Positions 34,101 to 44,068 of a DNA stretch of 64,000 nucleotides are shown here, one piece after another (the first letter of the stretch is position 1; the number at the start of each line of letters is the position of its first letter). The stretch covers positions 24,116,001 through 24,180,000 of the forward strand of contig OX485803.1 of assembly GCA_950295325.1 (NCBI GenBank), given 5' to 3'. This DNA comes from Polytrichum commune. Its lineage: Eukaryota > Streptophyta > Polytrichopsida > Polytrichales > Polytrichaceae. A program made the position numbers and the translations under genes. The notes beneath the pieces are model-generated. The model saw nothing but the letters and a program-made list of their open reading frames with translations. It did not search any database and was not told the DNA's origin.

Positions 34101-35311
34101 TGTCACCCAAAGTCCCTCACCCTTGATTTCGTCCTAGTCCGAGTGCGGAATTTTGGACTAACACGTAATTACCCCCTTGCACCCGTTGTTCTAGCCTCCT
34201 TTGTCTCACCATCTTTCATTAGGGGGTCCTCCACCCTCTCCATTGATTGTGCACTTGATTTATTTCAACCAAAAGAATGAGAGTGTTTAAAAATACTTAC
34301 CTCAATGGTCAATCACCAATACATTCAAAAGTTACACACACTCCTTTCTACCTGATAAATCCAACACTTTAAGTCTAAACATCATAAGTCTAAAAACTAT
34401 AAGAGTGAATACTATGAATCCAAATACTATAATTCTAATACTAAAAATCTAGGTGCTAGAGCTAGGCATTTGTTCATGAATGCCTTGAGTCTAAACCACA
34501 TCTAATAATGTAAGGCTAATCTTCAAGACTAATTGATCTTGACTCTTCACCTTATAACCTCGCAAATCTACGTGCCTCTCTCTTATTCCACACACACACA
34601 AGCTCACCTACTTCAATAATGTAACTTTGTAAGTCCAACAAAACTAAATGCTCTAATGTTTCACAAACATAACTTTGCAAGTCTAAATAATTATATGTGT
34701 GGATAATATAAATCCAAGCATTACAATTTGAAGACTATAAATTAAATTATAAATTCTTCCAAACTACATTGCTCCTAACAAGAGGTCAAACCTACTTAAA
34801 GGCCAACTAGTCTTGGCTCTTCACCTTAAAATCATGCACACACACGTGCTCCTATCTTGCTTCCCACACACCCACACTTATAACACGTGGGGTGTCAAGG
34901 AACACGAAGGAAAGAGGAAGAGAGAGGGAAGAATGAGGGCTTATATAGTGAGTTGAGAGGGAGTAGGTGAGCACCCTCAAGATAAGCCTTCATAATCCTC
35001 CCCTACTTTGTAGGCTCTCATCTTATCTTCTAAGCCTTTGTCCCTCAAACGAACAACCTAGATCCTAATTCAAACTTTTAACTCAAGAAACTACCCTTGG
35101 TTCTCCACCTACTACGCTCCCCAACTAAGGAGCTTCCTCACATTACTAATCTTCTAATCAATCCACTCCACACAAGCCTAATGCTTAAACATAACTTTCT
35201 TCAAACTTCACTCTTTTTATATTTTTGTAAATAATCAATAAATATTAAAACATCACTTCTAATGGTTTTAAAAGACTTCAAAACACATGTGGGCACCATT
35301 TTGGGCTCACA
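34101..35311. mobile_element. Solo LTR (family member 2) with 5-bp target duplication
   Basis: 1,211 bp, starting TGTCACCCAAAGTCCC and ending TTTTGGGCTCACA. It is flanked by TAAAT on both sides (34,096-34,100 and 35,312-35,316). It is in the same orientation as the LTR at 12,345-14,093 and shares its ends, the 'TCGTCCTAGTCCG' word near the start and a 'TGTTTAAAAA' region. It lacks the minisatellite. No internal retrotransposon genes are nearby. Confidence 0.85.
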
Positions 35312-35316
35312 TAAAT

Positions 35317-37720
35317 AATAAATAAATAAATAGGGTTTCGTCCTCATTGGACCAAAGTTCATCCACAATAAACTAAATCTCATTTATAATGATTGAAATT
35401 CGACTCATGGTTCCAACAATCTTTGTTTTTTAAACATAACTTAACTCACATTCTAAATGAAATCATCCTTTAGAAACACTCACTTAAAAAAATTTGAAGT
35501 TGTTTTGTAAAAAATAGAATAAAATTGGCACACTTTATAAATTTCTTAAGGACATGTAATAGGCCCTACTAATGAAGATCTAAACAAATCTGATTTCTTT
35601 TGTCTTATGGATGTATTCCACCCCACCTTTTCTCACATGTTGTTTCTACATAAATCACCAGCAAACTCCCCTAGCACTAAAAGACTTGGAGTGTCGTGGA
35701 TTATTCCAAGCTCATCGGATTTCTACCAACGTACCATCTATGAACCCAATATATCTTGGAAATTGTTGATTCATCATACCTAGATGGAGGCACTCGTTGG
35801 CATTGGCCAATGTTATTGGGGGAAAAGAATATTTTAGTCAAGTATTAGTTAGAGGGTTCTTAGACCTAGGCATTTAGATGAATAGCTGGGTTTTATTCGT
35901 CTTTTAAAGACCGGAAGGTGTTCGTTTAAAGCTTGGGGTTGTTCGAGAAAGACCTAAGGCCGTTGGCCACTATGGGTAAGACCCTGGAGTTCCGGATCCA
36001 GGGAAGGGCCCTGGATCTCCCTGGTTGCGGTTTGAGGTTGCTAGTTTTTTTGAACAGAACAGAAGGGGGGAGCTGCCGAAGGAGGCAGCTGGAGTGGCGG
36101 CGAGCCTGAAGCAACGGGAGGAAGAAATGACCGGGGAGAGAGGGCAGTGAGGTGAGGGTGTGATCCCCGGCAGGTGAGGGGAATGACAAGGGAAAGAGAA
36201 GAAGGAATGGCTACGAGAGGGATGAGGTTGGGAAGGGTAGCAATAAGATGTGGACTTCGGCAAGGGCTCCGAAGTGAAAATCATGAACCTAAACTCGGCT
36301 GGGAGGAGAATTGCTCACAGGAGCCGCGCATAATTCTCAAGGGATGGTAGGCAGTCAACTATGTAGCAGGGGGCAGAAGGTGAGGAACTAGAGCGGAAGA
36401 ATTGTTAATGATGGACTGAGCAGGCTTCGGTTGCTGAGGGTTGGCCACGACCTGAGCTTGTTGCTAGGATGTGCTGCGCTTGCCAAGTTCAGATAGAGAT
36501 TTCTACACCAAGGGTGGATTGAACTAACAGCAATTTGGAGGCCGAGGAAGCTGCACTGATCCCCGAAGGGAGACTGCTGCTACATTGTCAGTGAGGCTGG
36601 GTCAGTGACTGGGTTGAAGGATAAGGAAGAAGGAACGAGCTGGAAGGTGGCGTGAAGCCAGCAAGCTGGACCGAAGTGCCCCGGGAGAGCAGAGGAGTGC
36701 TTCCCCACCTTGGTGACGGGCTTGACGGGCTTGAAGGGTGTTGACGGCCGAGGTACCTTGGCCGAATAGCGCAGATTTCTGGCCAAGGGGTTGTGACTGC
36801 TGCGGGTTTATTAGGTCCGACAGAAAGGATTGATGACTGGGCACCGGCTGGGCTACTTGGAGGGAGAAGGGGTTGATGGGATAGGAAGTTAAGGCTTAAA
36901 GTGAAAAATGGTAAATGAAAACCATGGCCTTTGCCATCTTAGAACTTAGGGTAGGACTGTGTGTGTGTGAGGTTAGGTGAAGAGGGGGTATTGGCTAGAG
37001 GAAACAATACCTGGAAGAGCATTTCTAAATGCTTGTATTCCGTGTTGTGAAATAAACTTGTGGGTTGATGTTGTTGTGAAATGGACTAGAGTGCTCAAAC
37101 AAGATTGGTAGACATTAAGGGTTGCATGTCCCCCGCTAGCCCTCACCTGGATTACGACGCTCAAGGGTGAGGGTTTGTGGCTGACAGAGTTCATGGTCCG
37201 ACTTCCATGGGCCGACTTCATAAAAAATTAGTTTTGAGAGTCTTGGGCCCCTCACTAGGTGTAAACCAAATGTGGACCACAAAGAATGACCACGCACCAA
37301 AAAGTGAAGGTGCTGATTTTTTTAATACATGCCCAAAATGGGCAATTTTGAAAAAAAATTCAAGTTTGATCATTCTCTTGTCTTCTCTTGGGCTTCAACT
37401 GTCTTCACTTCTTTTTAAATGTGTCGAAGATGTGGCTTGCAAATCTTCTCACAACAATTTTTACAAAAAAAAATGAGCGATTCAATTTGTACATGTGACA
37501 TGTACCTTGTGTTGTCACTACACTTAATAGGATAGTTAGTGTTTGATTATATCTAATGTTGTCACCACCCTACCTTGCTCATCACTAATTTTCAATTCTT
37601 TGAAAATTAATGTTAGAAGATTCCCCATTGCGCTTCTTTTGACCACCCTGCACTACAGTCACTAAACGACTACAAATTTTTCTTTTTTGTTTTGCAACTA
37701 TATTCTTTAAACATTTTGGG
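35317..37720. other. Spacer with a GC-rich island, no gene recognised
   Basis: 35,930-36,860 is clearly richer in G+C than its surroundings (GGATCCAGGGAAGGGCCCTG; long G/A-rich runs). The minus frames here (35,926-36,284, 36,580-36,844) are Pro/Ser-rich and overlap in two registers, so coding is not supported. It could be a 5' untranslated or LTR-like part of an unrecognised element. Confidence 0.35.
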
Positions 37721-37725
37721 GCGTG

Positions 37726-37774
37726 TAATATACCGTTGGAAAAGTATTTTCAAGACCTTTCCAACGGTATATTA
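37726..37774. repeat. Perfect 17-bp hairpin
   Basis: TAATATACCGTTGGAAA at 37,726-37,742 is followed 15 bp later by its exact reverse complement at 37,758-37,774. There is no T-run or gene context to make it a terminator. It may be the end of a small inverted-repeat element. Confidence 0.85.
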
Positions 37775-38148
37775 CAGCAACCAAATTCCAAACATTGCAG
37801 TTGGTAGACCAAAAAAACAAATCTGCACTTGAATTCTTGAGTTCTAGATGTCCCGCGTTGTTTGATGAAACACGTGTAAGCCGGTTTAAGGGGTAGGGCA
37901 AGATATTGTTGGTATGTCTCATGGGCTATGATATAATTTAGGCACATAAAAGGTAGATTCATTAAAACACTCTTGAAATGGCATTTCTTTGACATGGGCC
38001 TTTGCCTTTTCCTACCAGACCACCTCTCTTGCCTCTCTCACCGCAAAACCTGTTGGACCATGTCAATGCATTTATTAGGCCTTAAAATTTATATTTTGGG
38101 GACCTCAACCTCCATGGTCCCCCTGCCATTTTTTCCTTAGTGTAAACC

Positions 38149-38170
38149 GAAGTTGTCCCGGGACAACTTC
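38149..38170. repeat. Perfect 22-bp palindrome
   Basis: The sequence reads identically on both strands, with half-site GAAGTTGTCCC. It is in non-coding DNA about 65 bp before TGTGTAAACCGGCCC|TTA (38,223-38,240), which resembles a TIR end with a TTA target. No matching left terminus was located. Confidence 0.9.
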
Positions 38171-38269
38171 AAGAGCCAATCAACTGCCTTGTAGAGCCCT
38201 GGTCCAACTTCATGGTCCATTGTGTAAACCGGCCCTTAGGGATTGAACTTCAAGGCCTTGTGAACACTG

Positions 38270-38760
38270 ATAGCATTTCACTCACAAACTCAATAACATT
38301 ATTGATTCCAATCTAACGTCAACTCAATCGCTGCATTGAATCAATGAGAATTTCACATCGTATATTAAAATCTATTGAAGGGGATCTTTACCCTACACAA
38401 GACCTCAAAATTCAATTCATTATGAGCTGAGATGGTTATTTTCAACAAATTTTCAATCAAACAAAGCACTCTAGATCTCCTCCCATTTTAAAAACTCCAA
38501 ATCAAGTGGCTTAGGAATTGATCATGCAAAAGTATCTATCATAGATGTAGACGGTGCCATTGGTGAGAGTGAATTATCTACCACTGGCCTAGAGTATGTG
38601 ACGAATTTTAGGGACTTCTGAACGCGGGTGGCATTCAAATCACAGACCCAACAACAATATTGCTTCCAATCTAGGTTCAATTTAGGCATTGTATATTGTA
38701 CATTATACACCGACATCAATTTGAAGGGGATCTTTGCATTGTGCAAAGTCTACCTCAAAT
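38270..38760. repeat. Degenerate direct repeat, about 350-bp spacing
   Basis: Blocks at about 38,275-38,420 and 38,630-38,770 share phrases such as CAATATTgcTTCCAATCTA and GAAGGGGATCTTT. The rest of 38,771-40,161 is AT-rich, with no recognised gene. Confidence 0.5.
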
Positions 38761-40161
38761 CATCTCAGTGTCAAGTTGAGACGCCTCATAATTAACCCAA
38801 TATTTAACTAGTCAAAGCATCACTCATGGAGATCTGTTGGGGCAAATTGTTCATTCACATACTTGCACAAAAAATTGTGGAAATATATCCGCAAGAGACC
38901 ATGAACAATGGTCTTGTTGGCCTTGTACTTAGCCTCCACCACATGTTTGATCACCATATTAGATGTAGAGCCTTCCTAGTTACAAAGGAAATTACAAGAA
39001 CAAGGCCGAACTTAAGTATGTAAGTGAGTGTAGGAAATTCTCCTACTGTTATGGGTTATGTTTTCCGAATACTTGAGCTGCAATTTATAGTACCTAAGTT
39101 GCCTAGTGTCACGTATCATATTCAATTGACGTGTGTTTTTTTTCTTCACAAGTCACAGTATGTGTCAACTTCTAAATTGTGCGTGTCAATTGACATGCTT
39201 TTTCTTTTTCTTTTTTTGTATGCGAGGTTTTGCGTGTAAAAAGTGAAATATTTGAAAAAAACTTTGTCAAACATACACAACTGATCACACCCAGTGAGCG
39301 GCTAATGGATTCAACCTGAAACTGTACCAAAATAGAAACCATGCTTGGTTTGTTTGCGCACGAACCTGCAAAATACTTGAGCACACCCAATTGAGTTGCA
39401 CGATGTTATGTTGTTGGAGCCCATTCCTAACTCGAAGCTTGAACTTGACAGTCAGACTGGAATAGAATTTTAGACGCTCTGAGAGAAGTGCGAACTAGAA
39501 TGGAAGATTACGCTGAGATGCATATGAAATCTGAAAGTTATTGTGAGATTTACATTCAAAATGAAAGTCGGCAGTCCTGTAAATTTCATGAACAACGGAT
39601 CCAAAAATCAACACATGCCTCATCACGTTGTGAGTCATGTTCACAAAACTAGCCAGAGTTTCCAATTTGATATCTAAGTTGACGTTGGTAGATGTCTAGA
39701 TAGAGATGATCTTTTCCTTTTCAAGCACATCATTCTATGAACTCATTGTCCATCCTGAGCAGATTGTTATAAAACAACAATGTGTGTATTCTTTTGAAAG
39801 GATTTAACGTTTTTTTGTGTAGAGAATAGACATTTTTATTTGGGCATTAAAGATCAGGCGCTTGCTTGCTCTGAGATTGTTTTGAGATACCAATCTTCAA
39901 GTTTGATTTCAATTTTGAGTGTGAAAGTAGGGTCCATTTTGAGGTGTTTTGAAATCCAAGTTTCTTGGATCCGGACTCTAATGTTGACCCGTCCTAACCT
40001 TGGGTTAAACTTACGGATTTAACGTGGATCCCATGCGATCTCCAAAAAATTAGCTGTCTAAGGTCAAAATAATGTTAGAATGGGGGACCTTCCAAACACT
40101 TGATTTATGATGCATCATATCACTACGATCCACCCAATCATAGTGGAGTATTTGGAAGAAC

Positions 40162-40535
40162 TACACTAAATATGATATTTAGTGTCATATGATATTTTAT
40201 GTCACTGTGGTGACTTTTTTGGATGACACTTCGTATGAATGAGTGAACAAATATTGTTATGGATGATGGATGATTTCATCCATTGGCCAAAGCCCTACCT
40301 TCTCTTGTCAGCATCTTGTGATGAAATATTGTCATGGATGATTGAAATTAGGATGAAAATCACTTGGTAAGTGATAGCAATTGCAAAATTGTAATTCTAT
40401 AATTCCTCAAAAAATTACAAGGAATGACAAATAATGTTGGTAAACATTTAGTATTGGTGACACTATATTGCGGTTTACAATTAGTATTGAGCAAGATAAT
40501 TATAATTTGTGACACTAAATATCATATTTAGTGTA
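40162..40535. mobile_element. MITE, 'ACACTAAATAT' family, long form
   Basis: 374 bp. The inverted terminal repeats of about 26 bp begin TACACTAAATATGATATT at 40,162 and end with the complement at 40,535. Each terminus is itself palindromic (ACACTAAATAT/ATATTTAGTGT), so each end can fold on its own. There is no ORF. Confidence 0.8.
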
Positions 40536-40642
40536 CATGTTTCCAACCAACCATGTGGGAACCTAGGGGCTTGCCCTTGGGTGAGATTTTGTGCAAGCTG
40601 ACTTGTCTGTACCTGATATAAGTGCTCATCTTTGAAAGAAGG

Positions 40643-40854
40643 TACACTAAATATAATATTTACTATTTGGAATTATGCAATGTTATAATTGTTTACTATA
40701 CATCTCATTTTTTTACCAACAAAGGTTGGATTGGCTGTTTGGACATTATAGAACATTCATATTTTCATTTTGTAGAAACTAACATTAATAATAAAAGATA
40801 TAGGGGTATGTAACTCTAGATAGGAAGTCACACTAAATATCACATTTTAGTGTA
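40643..40854. mobile_element. MITE, 'ACACTAAATAT' family
   Basis: About 212 bp, from TACACTAAATATAATATT to TCACATTTTAGTGTA. The internal sequence CCAACAAAGGTTGGATTGGC and TTTGGACATTATAGAACATT matches the copies in the end arrays. It lies 100 bp after another family member. Confidence 0.7.
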
Positions 40855-41394
40855 GTATTCTTCAAAGTCTCTCTAATTCTTGTGATGTCCGTATTAGAAG
40901 TATATATAGAAAAAGACTAACTTGAAGAAGAGGCAAAATCACAATTCACGCAATTGGCAACATAAGACTCGTCTCTTCTTTCTATTCATGTATCTCATGT
41001 TTTCTACCTTGCTCACAAGTAAAAGTACTTGCAGTCTCAAGTCTTTCTTCCAATTAGACCATCAAGTTGATACATTAGCCTCTATCACAAGGAGGCTAGT
41101 GCACTTTGCTACTCTAGGGAAATAGCCAATTTGAAACCACCTTGTTGTACTTTTAGTCCAGTAAGCCTTTTGGCTCCACACACTTTAGAACCAATTTTGT
41201 TTCATTACATATGGTGCACTTGGATTTATCTAACAAAAAAAATAAAAAATATCATATGAAATATTAAACACGTATCTCCATGCAAAGTTCAAACCCATAA
41301 CAATAATAAGGTAAACATTACTAATTCCCGCCCCTGTACTGACCTCCCATTAGTGTCAATGTATTGCAAGGAGTATATAGGTAATTCACACAAA

Positions 41395-41570
41395 TTTAGG
41401 GACACGTAAACATAACAGTAGCCTTGCATGATGTATTGTCAAAGTTTGCCTCAAGGGCAAATAGTGGTACAAGTATATGGCATTGAAAAAAATTCTTTGC
41501 CACATTGACTCTGATGTCCAAATGGTTTGGTGCATTGCATTGTTGAATGCCGAAGTTTTTTCTTTTAAGT
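41395..41570 (-). repeat. Dispersed repeat abutting the truncated LRR exon
   Basis: The reverse complement (ATTCAACAATGCAATGCACC, then CCATATACTTGTACCAC and CCTTGAGGCAAA) matches 63,108-63,300 on the plus strand. It begins a few bases after the premature end of copy B's LRR exon, so its arrival, or a rearrangement through it, probably removed the 3' end of that gene. Confidence 0.7.
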
Positions 41571-41574
41571 TTTT

Positions 41575-42735
41575 TTAATATATAAATTTCAAGTTGGTCA
41601 ATCCCGGAGGAAACTCTTCCAAAGCCACACATTCTTGCATGACAAGTTTCTTCAAATTCGTCAACCTACCAAATCCTTCTGGTATCTTCCTCAAAGACCC
41701 ACATTTCGATAAATTTAACTCCTCCAATGCACACAAGTTGGTCAATCCCGGAGGAAACTCATCCAAAGCCACACATTCTTGCATGACAAGTTTCCTCAAA
41801 TTCGTCAACCCACCAAATCCTTCTGGTGTCTTCCTCAAAGACCCACATTTCGATAAATTTAACTCCTCCAATGCATACAAGTTGGTCAATTCCGGAGGAA
41901 ACTCCTCCAAAACCTCCCATTCGCTCATGTCAAGTTTTTTGAGACTTGTCAACCCACCAAATCCTTCTGGTATCTTCCTCGAAGACCCATATTTTGATAA
42001 ATCCAACTCCTCCAATGCACACAAGTTGGTCAATCCCGGAGGAAACTCCTCCAAAGCCACACATTCTTGCATGACAAGTTTCTTCAAATTCGTCAACTCA
42101 CCAAATCCTTCTGGTATCTTCCTCAAAGACCAACATTTTGAGAAATTCAACTCCTCCAAGGCACACAGGTTGGTCAATCCAAGAGGAAACTCCTCCAAAG
42201 CCTCACATTCACTCATGTCAAGTTTTTTTAGACTCGTCAACCCACCAAATCCTTCTGGTACCTTCGATAGAGACTTACATTTGGAGACATCCAACTTTTC
42301 CAAATTTGTGCACCCTGAGATATTCAATAACTCCAAGGAATTTCTTGATATTTTCACAACTTCATTGAGTAATCCTTCTATATTTTGGCAACTTGAAAAG
42401 GTTATTGCTTTCAAGGGCATCACCTTCAAATAATCATATGATAGTGATCCTGAGAAGTCGCAATCAACCAATTCTAATACGCGCAAGTTTTGGAGACAAT
42501 GTTGGGAATGATTCCAAAACGTTTCTATGAAATCATTTCTTGCGGTTGAAAAGTAAATCCTCAAGCATTTGAGATTAGGTGATTCCTTGACAATAAATGA
42601 AAGTAGGTCAACGTTGTCACAACATTGGACATTTAATATACGTAGTTCTTCCATGCGTTCAAAATCAACATCTACTTCATACTTAGATTTGTGTTGCAAC
42701 TCTATGAATGATAGGCCTTGGACAAGTTTTGTGCC
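41575..42735 (-). CDS. NLR copy B: LRR exon with 144-bp tandem repeats
   Basis: 387 codons after acceptor GTATGTAG, ending at TAA 41,577-41,575. The first part has irregular LRRs (MEELRILNVQCCDNVDLLSF). The second is a regular array of 24-residue plant-type LRRs: SLRKIPEGFGGLTNLKKLVM and ECVALEEFPPGLTNLCALEEL patterns. The last frame residues, LTNLKFIY, leave the repeat mid-unit, so the C-terminal LRRs are missing. It is downstream of the stop at 42,973 and translated only if that stop is bypassed. Confidence 0.82.
   Translation of the reverse strand, partial: GTKLVQGLSFIELQHKSKYEVDVDFERMEELRILNVQCCDNVDLLSFIVKESPNLKCLRIYFSTARNDFIETFWNHSQHCLQNLRVLELVDCDFSGSLSYDYLKVMPLKAITFSSCQNIEGLLNEVVKISRNSLELLNISGCTNLEKLDVSKCKSLSKVPEGFGGLTSLKKLDMSECEALEEFPLGLTNLCALEELNFSKCWSLRKIPEGFGELTNLKKLVMQECVALEEFPPGLTNLCALEELDLSKYGSSRKIPEGFGGLTSLKKLDMSEWEVLEEFPPELTNLYALEELNLSKCGSLRKTPEGFGGLTNLRKLVMQECVALDEFPPGLTNLCALEELNLSKCGSLRKIPEGFGRLTNLKKLVMQECVALEEFPPGLTNLKFIY
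41597..42290. repeat. 144-bp tandem repeat array encoding LRR pairs
   Basis: The word GTCAATCCCGGAGGAAACTC or a close variant starts at 41,597, 41,741, 41,885, 42,029 and 42,173, exactly 144 bp apart. Each unit encodes two 24-residue LRRs. The near identity of the first four units points to recent unequal crossing-over or gene conversion. Copy A has similar but much more diverged units. The long plus-strand ORF across this array (41,594-42,433) is an antisense shadow. Confidence 0.95.
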
Positions 42736-42907
42736 CTACATACATAAACAAAGGCATGTAAGTTTGAATTCTTTCCATTTTAAATGACAAAATGAATATA
42801 CAACCACAATACATAGAACTAGGATACAAATTTTGCTACCTAATAGATATATTTCTCAAGGAAAATTAATATTGCACAACAACATCCACAAAACTTAAAT
42901 TGCATAC

Positions 42908-43942
42908 CTTTTGTTTACAATGATTGGCAAATGCGGGGTAACTTAAATTCCAAAGTCGAGTTCCTACAAATTATGTTTCCGTGATCATACGACCCATATC
43001 ACGAAATTGATCATGCATGTCAAGACGATCCCACTTGTCCACTTTTACCAATGATTTGTTGTGAAGCATGTCGAGGATTCCTTGGGCATCCCCATCGAAC
43101 ATTCTCAAGAATGTTTCTTTTTTTGTAAACACATTTTTGCAAAAAAAACAAGCTATGTCTAGAAACATGTCTTTTCCTGCAATAGTTAGCTCATCAAAGC
43201 TTATCCTCAATGTCTTCCAAATTTTCTCATCTGGAGTTCCATCATGTCTTGCCCTCAACAATCTATGCAACGTTCGCTCCCATATTCTCAATCGTGTCTC
43301 CCCTTTCATGCATGTGCCCATCACCTCCAAACTCAAAGGAAGTCCACAACATGCATCCACAATCTTTTCAACCACATGTTCCAAATATGGCAAACATGAT
43401 TGGTTTGTCCCAAAGGCATGCCTTGAAAACAACCTCATAGGTTGGTTCCCTTCCAAGGTTTGCATGTCTACTTTGCTAGCCATGGGTACATGTTGCTTCA
43501 AAGAGTTCCAATCCCGAGAACTTGCAATCAATCTCATGCCATCAACATCTTTGAACATGCTATCGTCCAATAGTTGACGTAGGTGACTTTGCTTGCTCAC
43601 ATTGTCCACCACAAGGAGTATTTTGTTTGTTTTTTGAACACGTTCCAATATATCTCGTGCTTTGCTCAATGTTTCTTCTTGAGGAGGTGAGTCTTGCATG
43701 TCTCTTGACTTGTGCTTTAATGCAAATGTACATAATTCATCCTTCAAGTCGATTACAAAACACACAACATCAAAGTGGTGGGAGATGTGGTCACTCAAAG
43801 CTTTAGCCAATGTTGACTTGCCAATTCCTCCCATACCCACAATCCCTAGACTACCAACCGTTTGTAGTTGTTTTTCCAATTGAGACATTTTCTCTTGGAC
43901 TCCGATCAATTTCGATGATTCCCTCATATTATTGGCATTAAC
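42908..43942 (-). CDS. NLR copy B: NB-ARC exon with a stop near its end
   Basis: The exon starts after TTTTGTAG. Motifs: P-loop GMGGIGKST, ILLVVDNV (Walker B), LIASSRDW (RNBS-B), GLPLSLEVMG, MFLDIACFF and intact MHD in LDMHDQFRDMGRM. The frame meets TAA at 42,973-42,971 and reopens to the donor GTATGC after 42,908. The exon length of 345 codons equals copy A. The stop falls after the complete ARC2 region, so the nucleotide switch itself is complete. Confidence 0.88.
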
Positions 43943-44068
43943 CTACAAAACTTTCAACATTTCCAAAGTGAGTGATGATCAAATGATAAACCTTAGGAGA
44001 TCCACTAACTTTTCCCAATTTAATTCAAAATGTTTTGGCTTGATTCACAATTTCAACAATGTACTCAC

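Noticed and set aside
35926-36284. Pro/Ser-rich minus ORFs in the GC-rich island
   Set aside because: Two overlapping registers of similar composition and no homology; compositional effect.
37177-38240. A 1-kb transposon between GGGCCCCTCACTAGGTGTAAACC-like and TGTGTAAACCGGCCC sequences
   Set aside because: The shared words are in the same orientation, not inverted, and no target duplication was found.
41594-42433. Plus-strand 279-codon ORF with regular Asn/Pro/Ser repeats
   Set aside because: It is the antisense of the 144-bp LRR-coding repeat; the regularity comes from the repeat.
43068-43577. Plus-strand ORF opposite NB-ARC of copy B (and 10,088-10,528 opposite copy A)
   Set aside because: Antisense shadows of the conserved NB-ARC exon.
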